NCBI GenBank assembly: GCA_947630695.1 | Contig: CANRIM010000014.1 | Location: 1 to 53,294, forward strand | Direction of reading: 5' to 3' | Origin: an uncultured Lachnospiraceae bacterium | GTDB lineage: Bacteria > Bacillota > Clostridia > Lachnospirales > Lachnospiraceae | Length of the DNA stretch: 53,294 bases | Program-made: the position numbers and the translations under genes | Notes under the pieces: model-generated | Databases searched by the model: none | Seen by the model: only the letters and a program-made list of their open reading frames with translations | What the model was told of the DNA's origin: nothing | In this document: one piece after another, positions 41,006 to 50,153 of the stretch | How positions within the stretch are numbered: position 1 is the first letter of the stretch | Layout: the number at the start of each line of letters is the position of its first letter

Positions 41006-42439
41006 TTAATACGCCTTTCCCCAGTATACCAGCTTCTTTGCTTTCCTGCCGCAGCAGACACAGGTATCCGCAAGCGGCGTCTGATCAAAGGGCATACACC
41101 GGGAGGTAGCGGTCAGATCTTCCTTGATCTTGTCTTCACAGGCACTGTCTCCGCACCACATAGCCTTCACAAATCCCGGTTTATTATTGATAATGTCGCA
41201 AAAGCTCTCATAATCGGTAGCCTCATAAATGTGGCTCTCCAGATGGGCCTTTGCCCGGTCATACATATCCTGCTGCATCTTCGGCAGCAGCGCGCCCACG
41301 GTTTCGGCAATGGTACCGATGGCCGCTTCCGTCTTTTCGCCGGTATCTCTCCGGACGATGACACAGACGCCGTTTTCGATATCTCTGGGACCGATTTCGA
41401 TCCTGAGAGGAATGCCCCGCATCTCCTGCTCCGCAAACTTCCAGCCGGGAGACTTGTCCGAATCGTCTACTTTGACGCGGAAGGCCGACAAGGCCTCCTT
41501 CAGTTTCGCAGCCGCTTCCAGGACGCCTGCCTTCTTCTGCTGGATCGGTACGATCATGATCTGGGTCGGCGCGATCCGCGGCGGCAGTACCAGGCCGGAG
41601 TTGTCTCCGTGTACCATAATCAGGCCGCCGATCAGTCTTGTGCTGATGCCCCAGGAGGTCTGATATACATATTTCAACTGATTGTCTTTATCCGTAAACT
41701 GAATGCCGAAGGCCTTTGCAAAACCGTCGCCGAAATAATGGCTGGTGCCGGACTGCAGCGCCTTGCCGTCGTGCATCATCGCCTCGATGGTATAGGTGGC
41801 TTCCGCGCCGGAAAATTTTTCTTTTTCCGTCTTTTGTCCGCAGATCACCGGAATCGCCAGCACTTCTTCCGCTACCCGGCGGTATACGTCCAGCATCAGT
41901 TCCGTTCTTGCAATGGCTTCCTCTGCGGTGGCATGGGCCGTGTGCCCCTCCTGCCACAGAAATTCCCGGGAACGTAAGAAAGGCCGGGTGGTCTTTTCCC
42001 AGCGGACCACGGAGCACCACTGGTTGTAGAGCTTCGGCAGATCCCGATAGGACATGATTTCATTCGCATAAAAATCGCAGAACAGCGTTTCCGAGGTGGG
42101 GCGCACGCAAAGGCGCTCCTGCAGCTTTTCATTGCCGCCGTGGGTGACCCACGCAGCCTCCGGCGCAAAGCCTTCTACGTGATCCTTCTCCTTCTGCAGC
42201 AGGCTTTCCGGAATGAACATGGGCATGTATACATTTTCCACGCCCGTTTCCTTGAACATCCGGTCGGCCTCCTTCTGTATATTTTCCCAGATGGCATACC
42301 CGAGGGGCTTAATGATCATGCATCCCTTGACACTGGAATAGGCGATCATATCCGCTTTCTTTACCACATCCGTATACCACTGGGCGAAATCCTCCTCCAT
42401 GGAGGTAATGGCTTCCACCATTTTCTTTTCCTGCGCCAT
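41006..42439 (-). CDS. proS: Prolyl-tRNA synthetase, type 3
   Basis: A 477-residue class II synthetase of the eukaryote/archaeon-like type, without the bacterial editing insertion. Motif 2 contains [21 protein letters not shown] and motif 3 [17 protein letters not shown]. It ends with a C-terminal zinc-type extension ([14 protein letters not shown]...CVCCGRKA...YWGKAY). The final KAY-like tail is typical. It is 3 bp after the flavin reductase gene. Confidence 0.96.
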   Translation of the reverse strand: MAQEKKMVEAITSMEEDFAQWYTDVVKKADMIAYSSVKGCMIIKPLGYAIWENIQKEADRMFKETGVENVYMPMFIPESLLQKEKDHVEGFAPEAAWVTHGGNEKLQERLCVRPTSETLFCDFYANEIMSYRDLPKLYNQWCSVVRWEKTTRPFLRSREFLWQEGHTAHATAEEAIARTELMLDVYRRVAEEVLAIPVICGQKTEKEKFSGAEATYTIEAMMHDGKALQSGTSHYFGDGFAKAFGIQFTDKDNQLKYVYQTSWGISTRLIGGLIMVHGDNSGLVLPPRIAPTQIMIVPIQQKKAGVLEAAAKLKEALSAFRVKVDDSDKSPGWKFAEQEMRGIPLRIEIGPRDIENGVCVIVRRDTGEKTEAAIGTIAETVGALLPKMQQDMYDRAKAHLESHIYEATDYESFCDIINNKPGFVKAMWCGDSACEDKIKEDLTATSRCMPFDQTPLADTCVCCGRKAKKLVYWGKAY

Positions 42440-42442
42440 GTT

Positions 42443-43021
42443 TTATCCATTCTCCTTCGTCTTTTTTACACTGTATCCGAATTTTCCAAGCTTCTTCCCC
42501 GCTTCGAAATATTCTCCATGAGAATAAATCAGCGGCTGCGCCTTGGAAAGATCAAATTTGCCGTCTTTCATATAGGCTTCGTCCACGGAAACACTTACCA
42601 CGTCCGCAAGGAACATATCGTGGGAACCCAAAGGCAGCACGTCCTTGACCCTGCATTCGATATTGACGGGACTTTCCGCCAGAAGCGGCGCTTTGATCAC
42701 CTGCGCCGGCTGCTTCGTCAGCTGCATCTGCGCCCATTTGTCCACGTCCCTGCCGCTTTTGACGCCGCAGTAATCCGTTGCGAAGCAAAGGTCTTTCGTC
42801 GTCAGATTGACCGCAAATTCCCGGGTCTGCATCAGCAGCGCATGGGAATAGCGCTCTTTGCGCACCGAGATATAGAGCATCGGCGGATCGGAACAGACCG
42901 TTCCCGTCCAGGCCACCGTAATCAGGTTGTCATGGCCTTTTCCGTCGGTGCAGCTGACCAGTACCGCAGGCAGGGGATACAGCATATTGCCCGGTTTCCA
43001 CACCAGCTTTTCGTTATGCAT
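42443..43021 (-). CDS. Flavin reductase-like FMN-binding protein
   Basis: A 192-residue single-domain protein of the flavoredoxin/flavin reductase family (MLYPLPAVLVSC...GTVCSDPPMLYISVRKERYSHALL...EFAVNLTT). It binds FMN in a split-barrel fold; the substrate is unknown. It overlaps the RbsD-like gene by 8 bp. Confidence 0.88.
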   Translation of the reverse strand: MHNEKLVWKPGNMLYPLPAVLVSCTDGKGHDNLITVAWTGTVCSDPPMLYISVRKERYSHALLMQTREFAVNLTTKDLCFATDYCGVKSGRDVDKWAQMQLTKQPAQVIKAPLLAESPVNIECRVKDVLPLGSHDMFLADVVSVSVDEAYMKDGKFDLSKAQPLIYSHGEYFEAGKKLGKFGYSVKKTKENG

Positions 43022-43457
43022 CGACAACGACACCTTTCTGCAGCATGATATTTGCATACAGCGCCTTTTCGCTGGTGGCTATGATGCAATATACCTGCTT
43101 TGCCTCTTCATAGAACTGAAAGCGCTCGATATTGGAAATCGCTTCCCCGCCTCTCTCATCATATTTTGCTACGATTTTTTTATATTCATCCCAGATGGGC
43201 GTTTCCACCGGATCCCCCGGCATGACTTCCATCAGGTTGACGGGATGCTCCACGTAGGTATCCAGGGGGAATACTTTCAGAATTGCATCCAGGATCTCCG
43301 GTACGCCGTGCCCGTCCATGCGGATCACGATGGCGTTTTTGCCCATGGATTCCGCGGGGAAATTGCCGTCTGAGATCACCAGCCTGTCGCTGTGCCCCAT
43401 TTCGCATAATACTTTTAACAGTTCCGGTGAAAGGATCTGCGGTATGCCTTTTAACAT
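43014..43457 (-). CDS. RbsD/FucU-family sugar mutarotase
   Basis: A 147-residue decamer-forming sugar pyranase/mutarotase. The catalytic N-terminal histidine is in LCEMGHSDRLVISDGNFP, with VEHPVNLMEVM and TSEKALYANIMLQKG typical of the FucU branch. It speeds the anomeric conversion of fucose or ribose. It starts after AAAGGAGG, with a palindromic operator-like site upstream. Confidence 0.9.
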   Translation of the reverse strand: MLKGIPQILSPELLKVLCEMGHSDRLVISDGNFPAESMGKNAIVIRMDGHGVPEILDAILKVFPLDTYVEHPVNLMEVMPGDPVETPIWDEYKKIVAKYDERGGEAISNIERFQFYEEAKQVYCIIATSEKALYANIMLQKGVVVDA

Positions 43458-43518
43458 GTCAATACTTCCTCCTTTTTCATTCAGGCAGCGGCACGCGTGC
43501 CCTGCCCGCCTTTCTTTC

Positions 43519-43550
43519 ATTATGTATGATTTTGACACAAAATACATAAT
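43519..43550. promoter_or_regulatory. Palindromic operator upstream of the RbsD-like operon
   Basis: ATTATGTAT (43519-43527) is repeated inverted as ATACATAAT (43542-43550), with inner TTTTG/CAAAA also symmetric. It lies between the divergent rbsD-like and cwlD genes and is a good candidate for a repressor site. Confidence 0.6.
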
Positions 43551-43631
43551 AAGGCAACTGTTTTTTCCGGTTCTTGCACCCATTCTCCCGACATATAGTA
43601 GCTTTGAATACAGATATCAAAGGTCCCAGCT

Positions 43632-44333
43632 ATGAAAATCACAAAGAAAATGGAATGGCTGCTGGGTCTGGCCACTTTGCTGCTGACCGGACTGGTTTCC
43701 ATCGGGTATTCCTATGCGGAAAATCAGACGGCCGCCCCCTGCCCGGTGGTGGTGGTCGACGCCGGACACGGCGGCAAGGATCCCGGAAAAATCGGGACGG
43801 ACGGTACCGAGGAAAAAGAAATCAATCTGCAGATCGCCCTGCGCCTGCGGGACTGTCTGGAAGCCGAAGGCTTCAAAGTGGTCATGACCCGGACGGACGA
43901 TACCCCGCTTTATGACGATGCTGCCTCCAACAAACAACGGGACGACCTGAAAAACCGCTGTGCGCTGATCGAAAGCGTTCACGCCGCCTTTTCCATCAGC
44001 ATTCACCAGAACAGCTACTCTGATCCTGACGTGCACGGCGCCCAGGTCTTTTACTATCAGGGTTCCGAAGCGGGGCAGACCATGGCGGCGGCCATCCAGT
44101 CCGGCATCCGGCAAATGGCGGATCCGGGCAATACGCGCATCCATAAGGCAAACAGCAGCTACTATATGCTCAAAAACGCCAAATGTCCTTCCGTCATTGT
44201 GGAATGCGGCTTTCTCTCCAATCCGGAGGAAACAAAAAAACTGCGCACTCAGGCCTATCAGCAGCAGATGGCCGAAGCCATCTGCGCAGGCTTTGTCAAT
44301 TATTATCATGCAGCGGATGAGGTGGATGCATGA
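43632..44333 (+). CDS. cwlD: Germination-type N-acetylmuramoyl-L-alanine amidase
   Basis: A 233-residue Amidase_3 protein. A signal-anchor helix (WLLGLATLLLTGLVSIGY) is followed by VVVDAGHGGKDPGKIG (zinc His), then SIHQNSY (second His), and ends with SVIVECGFLSNPEE (catalytic Glu). CwlD makes muramic lactam in the spore cortex, needed for germination enzymes to recognise it. It overlaps the subtilase gene by 4 bp. Confidence 0.9.
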   Translation: MKITKKMEWLLGLATLLLTGLVSIGYSYAENQTAAPCPVVVVDAGHGGKDPGKIGTDGTEEKEINLQIALRLRDCLEAEGFKVVMTRTDDTPLYDDAASNKQRDDLKNRCALIESVHAAFSISIHQNSYSDPDVHGAQVFYYQGSEAGQTMAAAIQSGIRQMADPGNTRIHKANSSYYMLKNAKCPSVIVECGFLSNPEETKKLRTQAYQQQMAEAICAGFVNYYHAADEVDA

Positions 44334-46054
44334 GCCGTTCCCAGAAATTTGAAAATCTGCTGAATTTAAGCCTGGACGCCACCGAAGCGGAGCGGGCCCA
44401 GTCCATTGATCTGGACGTGGGGTATCTGCCCGAAGAGGATCTCTGGGAGCTGATCATCAAGTATTCCGGCGATTTTGCCCCCATTGCCGAAATCGCGGTT
44501 TCCTGGTCCCTGCTGCTGAATGAATTTGCCATCGTGGTAGTGCCCGGCAGCCGTCTGCCTCTGCTGGCCGCCCTTGCAAACGTGGAATACGTGGAAAAAC
44601 CCAAAGCGCTGTTTTTTGCGCTGGAGGCAGGCAGGCGGGCGGCCTGTGTCAGCGACCTGCAGCGTGACAGCAGCGGACTCTTCGGCAGGGGCGTACTGGT
44701 GGCGGTGATCGATTCCGGCATTGATATTTTCAACCGGGATTTTCAGTCTCCGGACAAGACGACGCGGCTGTTGTATCTCTGGGATCAGTCCATTGCGGGA
44801 AATCCGCCCCAGGGGTATTTCATCGGCAGCGAATATACCGCCGCCCAGCTGAATGAATATCTGCAGACGCCGCCTGCAGAACTTCCCTTTCCGGTGCCCG
44901 GCGCGGATTTTTCCGGGCACGGTACGGCAGTCACCGGCGTCGCCGCCGGGAACGGCGCCAATTCAGACGGCCGTTATGCCGGCGTGGCGCCGGAAGCTTC
45001 CCTGATTGCCGTCAAGCTGTCGCCCCAGGCAAATGAAGCCTTTCCCCGCACCACCCAGCTGATGCAGGGCGTGGATTACTGCATCCGCAAAGGGCTGGAG
45101 CTAAGGCTTCCCGTGGTGGTCAATTTAAGTTTCGGCAACAATTACGGCCCCCACGACAATTCTTTCCTGCTGGAACAGTATCTGGACGATATTGCCAACT
45201 ACTGGAAAAGCGTGATCGTCATCGGCGCGGGCAATGAAGGAGACTCCCGCTCCCATTCCTCTGTCACCGTAACAGAGGGGCAAAGCAGTACGGTACGGGT
45301 GTCTGTGGGCAGTCTGGAACCATCCTTGAGCATTCAGTTCTGGAAAAACTACGTGGATACCATCGACGTGCAGATCATCAGCCCCTCCGGCCAGCGCTAT
45401 GTGGTGCCCACCCGGCTGCCCGATACCCACCGCACGGTTCTGGATCAGACACAGCTGCTGATTTACGTAGGGGAACCTTCTTTTTTCAGCAGCAGTCAGG
45501 AGCTGTATATCGAATTTCTGCCCCAGGACAGTTATATCGCCCCCGGGGAATGGCGCTTCATTCTCACCGGCGTGCGGATCATCTTAGGCACCGTGGAAAT
45601 GTGGCTGCCGGGCCAGAGCATTATCGGCGAAGCCACCGCATTTGCCGAACCCAATGCCGACCTGACCCTGACCGTTCCTTCCACCGCGCAAAAAGCCATT
45701 ACCGTAGGCGCTTACGACAGCCGCACCGGCAGCTACGCCTCCTTTTCCGGTCGGGGCAGCGCCGGGCTTCAAAAACCGGATCTGGTGGCGCCGGGAGTGG
45801 ATATCACTGCGCCGGCGCCGGGGAATATCTACACCAACGTCTCCGGCACTTCCATCGCCGCGCCCTTTGTCAGCGGCGCCGCCGCCCTTCTGATGGAATG
45901 GGGCATTGTCCGGGGGAACGACCCTTATCTGTACGGTGAAAAAATCAAGGCCTATTTAAAAAGCGGCGCCAGACAGTTTCTGCCCGGCAGCTATCCCAAT
46001 TCCCAGCTGGGCTTCGGCGCCCTCTGCGTCAGCAACAGCCTGCCCTTCCTCTGA
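44330..46054 (+). CDS. Csp-like subtilisin-family protease
   Basis: A 574-residue S8 protease. The catalytic triad is visible as VIDSGID, GHGTAVTGVAA and SGTSIAAPFVSGA, and an approximately 200-residue jelly-roll insertion (about 290-420) lies between His and Ser. The N-terminal ~90 residues look like a prodomain. These are features of the CspA/B/C germination proteases of Clostridia. The ATGA overlap with cwlD links it to spore cortex work. Unlike CspC-type pseudoproteases, all three residues are intact. Confidence 0.88.
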   Translation: MSRSQKFENLLNLSLDATEAERAQSIDLDVGYLPEEDLWELIIKYSGDFAPIAEIAVSWSLLLNEFAIVVVPGSRLPLLAALANVEYVEKPKALFFALEAGRRAACVSDLQRDSSGLFGRGVLVAVIDSGIDIFNRDFQSPDKTTRLLYLWDQSIAGNPPQGYFIGSEYTAAQLNEYLQTPPAELPFPVPGADFSGHGTAVTGVAAGNGANSDGRYAGVAPEASLIAVKLSPQANEAFPRTTQLMQGVDYCIRKGLELRLPVVVNLSFGNNYGPHDNSFLLEQYLDDIANYWKSVIVIGAGNEGDSRSHSSVTVTEGQSSTVRVSVGSLEPSLSIQFWKNYVDTIDVQIISPSGQRYVVPTRLPDTHRTVLDQTQLLIYVGEPSFFSSSQELYIEFLPQDSYIAPGEWRFILTGVRIILGTVEMWLPGQSIIGEATAFAEPNADLTLTVPSTAQKAITVGAYDSRTGSYASFSGRGSAGLQKPDLVAPGVDITAPAPGNIYTNVSGTSIAAPFVSGAAALLMEWGIVRGNDPYLYGEKIKAYLKSGARQFLPGSYPNSQLGFGALCVSNSLPFL

Positions 46055-46168
46055 CCCGCACTTCCCTGCAAAAACACAGGGGTCAGCGGGTTTGAGGGAA
46101 AGCAGTTGCAAAAAACGTCATCCGGTGCTAAAATTGTTCCAAATATTGTTTTGAAAGGATATCCAAAG

Positions 46169-47896
46169 ATGAGTGAAGTAAAAACGCCATGGCTGAAATA
46201 CTATGAGCATGTTCCGGCCCATCTGAACTATCCGGACTGCTCCATCTCCGATATGGTATTTCGGACAGCGGAAAAGTACCCCAACGACACCGCGTTTGAC
46301 TTTTTCGGAAAGGAGACCAGCTACAAGGCCTTCGCCGCCCGCATCGATCAGTGCGCGAAAGCCCTTGTAAGCATCGGTATCAAACCCGGCGACCATGTAA
46401 CCATTTGCATGCCCAATACACCCCAGGCTGTCATCATGTTTTACGGCCTGAACCGTATGGGCGCCATTCCCAACATGATCCATCCCCTTTCTTCCGAAGG
46501 TGAAATCGCATACTATCTGAATTTTTCCGAAAGCGTGGCCATTCTCACGCTGAATCAGTTTTACAATAAAATCGACAATATCCGTGACCGGATCAAATTG
46601 AAATACATTATCATCGCGGAAATCGCAGAGGAACTGCCGACGGTAAAATCTATCGGCTTCCGGCTGACCTCCGGCAGAAAGCTTCCCAAGGTGCCCGAAA
46701 CAGACACCATCCTGCTCTGGAAAAACTTTATGGCAAAGGGCCTGACCTATCAGGGCAAATATCGGGTAAAGAGTTACGGTCACGATCCCGCCGCCATCCT
46801 CTATTCCGGCGGCACCACTGGTACCACCAAGGGCATCGTCCTGACCAACCTGAACTTTAACGCGCTGGGCATGCAGACCGCCGCCATGAGCGAAACGGTG
46901 ACCCGAGGCGATATCATGCTGGCGCTGATGCCCATTTTCCACGGGTTCGGCCTGGGGGTCTGCGTACATACTGCTTTCATTTCCGCCCTGAAATGTATCC
47001 TGATCCCTCAGTTTTCCATCAAGACCTATCCGGGGATTCTGAAAAAATACCGGCCCAATTACATTGCCGGCGTACCTACGCTGTTTGAAGCCCTGCTGCG
47101 CAGCGACAAGATGAAGGGCATTGATCTGTCCTGTCTGAAGGGCGTGTTCTCCGGCGGCGACTCCTTAAGCATCGAGCTGAAGCACAAGGTAGACGCTTTC
47201 CTGAAGGAACACGGCGCTACCGAACAGGTGCGGGAAGGCTTCGGCCTGACCGAATGCGTCACCGCCAGCTGCCTGACGCCCCGTTATGAATACCGGGAAG
47301 GCAGCATCGGCATTCCCATGCCGGATATGATTTACAAGATCGTGGCGCCCCATACCCGGGACGAGGTGCCTTACGGCACGGAGGGTGAAATCGTCATTTC
47401 CGGCCCTACCGTTATGATGGGCTATATGAACAACCCGAAGGAAACCGCCCTGACGCTGCAGGAACACGCAGACGGCCTGGTCTGGCTGCACACCGGCGAT
47501 CTGGGCATCATGGATGAAGACGGCTTCATTTATTTCAAACAGCGGCTGAAACGTATGATCGTCACCAGCGGCTACAATGTATATCCTTCCCAGCTGGAAA
47601 ATATCATCGACGCCCACGAGGCGGTGCTTTTAAGCACGGTCATCGGCGTCAAGGACGATTACAAGGGACAGAAAATCAAAGCCTTTATCGTTCTGAAGGA
47701 TGATGTGAAGGTAACGGAGGAAGTCAAGCAGTCTGTCATCGAGCACTGTAAGAAAAACATTGCCAAATACGCGCTGCCCTATGAATATGAATTCCGCAGC
47801 GAACTGCCGAAAACACTGGTGGGCAAGGTTGCTTTTAAAGTGCTGGAAGCAGAAGAAGAAGCCAAAATCGCGGCAACCGAAGAAGAAACCGAATAA
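46169..47896 (+). CDS. Acyl-CoA synthetase / AMP-forming ligase
   Basis: A 575-residue ANL-superfamily enzyme starting at MSEVKTPWLKYYEHVP. The ATP motif is YSGGTTGTTKGIVLTN, with GFGLTECV, the hinge LHTGDLG and the C-terminal catalytic lysine region ELPKTLVGKVAFK. It activates a carboxylic acid, probably a fatty or aromatic acid, to its CoA thioester. The C-terminus is a Glu-rich tail. A terminator follows. Confidence 0.9.
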   Translation: MSEVKTPWLKYYEHVPAHLNYPDCSISDMVFRTAEKYPNDTAFDFFGKETSYKAFAARIDQCAKALVSIGIKPGDHVTICMPNTPQAVIMFYGLNRMGAIPNMIHPLSSEGEIAYYLNFSESVAILTLNQFYNKIDNIRDRIKLKYIIIAEIAEELPTVKSIGFRLTSGRKLPKVPETDTILLWKNFMAKGLTYQGKYRVKSYGHDPAAILYSGGTTGTTKGIVLTNLNFNALGMQTAAMSETVTRGDIMLALMPIFHGFGLGVCVHTAFISALKCILIPQFSIKTYPGILKKYRPNYIAGVPTLFEALLRSDKMKGIDLSCLKGVFSGGDSLSIELKHKVDAFLKEHGATEQVREGFGLTECVTASCLTPRYEYREGSIGIPMPDMIYKIVAPHTRDEVPYGTEGEIVISGPTVMMGYMNNPKETALTLQEHADGLVWLHTGDLGIMDEDGFIYFKQRLKRMIVTSGYNVYPSQLENIIDAHEAVLLSTVIGVKDDYKGQKIKAFIVLKDDVKVTEEVKQSVIEHCKKNIAKYALPYEYEFRSELPKTLVGKVAFKVLEAEEEAKIAATEEETE

Positions 47897-47910
47897 GTTT
47901 TATGAAAATC

Positions 47911-47949
47911 AAAACGGCGCAGACCTGTCAAAGGCTGCGCCGTTTTTTT
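47911..47949 (+). terminator. Bidirectional terminator after the ligase gene
   Basis: CGGCGCAG (47915-47922) pairs with CTGCGCCG (47935-47942), followed by seven T; the A-rich left side also serves the converging cyclophilin operon. Confidence 0.88.
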
Positions 47950-47992
47950 CTGCTTTGTTTCTGATGAAAACAATTTTCTTTTTCTGTCCGGA

Positions 47993-48637
47993 CTATTCTT
48001 CCCGAATTACTACGGATTCCATCACCGGCTGTTCTTCGGCGGGAATCGTGCCGTTGTTGTCCACAGGATTGGCATCCGCACAGATCTGATCCACGATCTC
48101 CATACCTTCCGTCACATAACCGAAGGCCGCGTAATCACCGTCTAAGAAGGTACTGTCTGCCTGTACGATAAAAAACTGGGAGCTGGCACTGTCCATATCA
48201 TTGGATCTGGCCATGGAAATGGCTCCCCGGGTATGTTTTAAGTCGTTGGCGACGCCGTTGCTTGCAAACTCGCCCTTGATGGTCTTTTCGGAACCACCGG
48301 TGCCGTTGCCGTCGGGATCCCCGCCCTGCATCATAAAGCCGTCCATAATCCTGTGGAAGGTCAGCCCGTCATAAAATCCGTCCTTTGCCAGATTTACAAA
48401 ATTGGCCACTGTAATGGGCGCGGCGTCCTGATCCAGCCTGACAGTCACCGTTCCGTAATCCCGGATCGTAATGTCCGCGTAATAGGTGGTATCCGCATCC
48501 AGACCCGCTTCTTTAACAGCGTCTTTGTTGTCTGCCTTCTGTTCGGCTTCCTTCGCGCCGCAGCCGGTCATCCACAGGGCGCACAGACCCAGCAGGACGG
48601 CAGTCAAAATGCCTGTCTTTTTCATGCTTTTCTTCAT
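47993..48637 (-). CDS. Cyclophilin-type prolyl isomerase lipoprotein
   Basis: A 214-residue lipoprotein: a signal peptide with the lipobox WMTGC (Cys about 26), a short charged linker, then a cyclophilin domain with FHRIMDGFMMQGGDP, SMARSNDMDSASSQFFI and DGDYAAFGYVTEGM. It helps fold exported proteins at the outer face of the membrane. It overlaps the PHP gene by 4 bp. Confidence 0.93.
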   Translation of the reverse strand: MKKSMKKTGILTAVLLGLCALWMTGCGAKEAEQKADNKDAVKEAGLDADTTYYADITIRDYGTVTVRLDQDAAPITVANFVNLAKDGFYDGLTFHRIMDGFMMQGGDPDGNGTGGSEKTIKGEFASNGVANDLKHTRGAISMARSNDMDSASSQFFIVQADSTFLDGDYAAFGYVTEGMEIVDQICADANPVDNNGTIPAEEQPVMESVVIREE

Positions 48638-49374
48638 TCTGTTTTATTCCTCCATCGATTCAAATAGGTTTTCAGTTTTTCCGGCTGGCCGTTCATCACC
48701 AGCGCTTCCGGAAATTCCAGCTCCTCCAGCAGGCTGCAGGCCGTGCCGAAATTTCCGATCATATCGTCAAAGTGCGCGTCGCTGCCCAGCAGGATCGGCG
48801 CGCCATACTTCTCACAGGTTTTCAACAGCAGCCGGTCATTTTCCGGCCCGTTCTTCCTGGCGTTTTCCGGATCCAAAGAAGAAGCATTCAGCTCCAGCAG
48901 CACGCCGTTTGCCAGAGCACCCTTCACCAGCCGCTCATAATCCAGCGGATACCTGCTGTCATCCGGATGTCCGATGATATTGACAAAAGGATTTTCCATA
49001 GCGTGCAGCAGCGCATCCGTATTTTCCGTCCGGGTGCCGCTTTTAAAGCATCTGGTATGCAGGCTGGCAATGGCAAAATCCAGCTGCAGCAGCCCCCGCA
49101 TTTCCAGATCGATGCTGCCCTGGAAATCCAGCACATTCAGCTCCGCCCCTTTTAAAATGCGGATCCCGTACAAATGATCCGGAATCACATGATAATTGAT
49201 AAAATACAGCGGATGGCAGGACCCGGGCATGGCCGGTGCGTGCTCGGCAAATCCCAGCCACTCCAGTCCCTTCTCCGCCGCGGTCTTTGCCATTTCCTTC
49301 AGACTGCAGTAGGCATGGCCGCTGGCGCTGGTATGGGTATGAAGATCAATTTTGTATTTCAAGTTCTCTGTCAT
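48634..49374 (-). CDS. PHP-domain phosphoesterase
   Basis: A 246-residue YcdX-like metal-dependent hydrolase with the PHP motifs DLHTHTSASGHAYC, FAEHAP, NIIGHPDDSRYPLDY and ILLGSDAHFDD. It likely binds three metals. The natural substrate is unknown. It overlaps the nucleoside phosphorylase gene by about 29 bp. Confidence 0.88.
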   Translation of the reverse strand: MTENLKYKIDLHTHTSASGHAYCSLKEMAKTAAEKGLEWLGFAEHAPAMPGSCHPLYFINYHVIPDHLYGIRILKGAELNVLDFQGSIDLEMRGLLQLDFAIASLHTRCFKSGTRTENTDALLHAMENPFVNIIGHPDDSRYPLDYERLVKGALANGVLLELNASSLDPENARKNGPENDRLLLKTCEKYGAPILLGSDAHFDDMIGNFGTACSLLEELEFPEALVMNGQPEKLKTYLNRWRNKTE

Positions 49375-50131
49375 GTGCAATCAACCGCTTCATGGCTTCC
49401 ACCGCAATCAAAATCGAATCCGCGTTGCTATCGTTTCGCTGCATGGGAAGCCCTTGGTTTGCCCTTTCCTGATTCCATATTACATGGTACACGGCGCCTG
49501 CCCGCACACCCCGGGCCGCGGCCACCGTAAATACCGTATCCGTTTCCATTTCACTGGCCAGTACGCCCAGCTGTTTCAATGCCTCCCATTTTTGCAGCAG
49601 CATATCCGAAACCGGCATGGACGCCGGGGAATGCTGTCCGTAGAAGGAATCCTTGCTCTGAACCACGCCCACATGATAGCGCACCCCCAGCTGCTCTGCC
49701 GCCGCGGTCAGGGCGCACAGCACCCGATAGTCTGCGGTAGCCGGATATTCCACCGGGGCATACTCGTCTGCCGTACCGCCCATGCGCACGGCGCTCATGG
49801 CGATGCAGGCGTCTCCGCTTTCTACCTGCAGGGCAATGCCGCCACAGGTACCCACGCGAATCAGCGTATCCGCTCCCAGCGACACCAGTTCCTCCACGGC
49901 GATGGCCGCCGAAGGCCCGCCGATGCCGGTGGAGCAGACGCTGACTTTTTCGCCCATCAGGCTGCCGCTGTAAATATTAAATTCCCGGTTGCAGCCCACA
50001 TGATACGGGTTGTCAAAATAAGCGGCAATGGCCTCGCATCTGCCGGGATCCCCCGGAAGAATCACATACCTGCCGATGTCTTCTTTTCCGCAGTTCAAAT
50101 GATACATTCTGCCTTCATTGGAAATGTCCAT
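49346..50131 (-). CDS. Nucleoside phosphorylase (uridine phosphorylase-like)
   Basis: A 261-residue PNP/UDP family enzyme from MDISNEGRMYHLNC after GGGAGG. The phosphate motif VILPGDPGRCEAIA, STGIGGPSAAIAVEEL and RVGTCGGIA are clear, as is the EMETDTVF purine/pyrimidine motif. It splits nucleosides with phosphate. Second gene of the operon that starts at the SDR gene. Confidence 0.92.
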   Translation of the reverse strand: MDISNEGRMYHLNCGKEDIGRYVILPGDPGRCEAIAAYFDNPYHVGCNREFNIYSGSLMGEKVSVCSTGIGGPSAAIAVEELVSLGADTLIRVGTCGGIALQVESGDACIAMSAVRMGGTADEYAPVEYPATADYRVLCALTAAAEQLGVRYHVGVVQSKDSFYGQHSPASMPVSDMLLQKWEALKQLGVLASEMETDTVFTVAAARGVRAGAVYHVIWNQERANQGLPMQRNDSNADSILIAVEAMKRLIAHDRELEIQN

Positions 50132-50153
50132 GGTGGTCCTCCCGCTCCGCAGC

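Noticed and set aside
43485-43512. Third copy of the 88-bp repeat (GCGGCACGCG segment)
   Set aside because: Only about ten bases match, within a local GGCACGCGTGCC palindrome; the rest of the repeat is absent.
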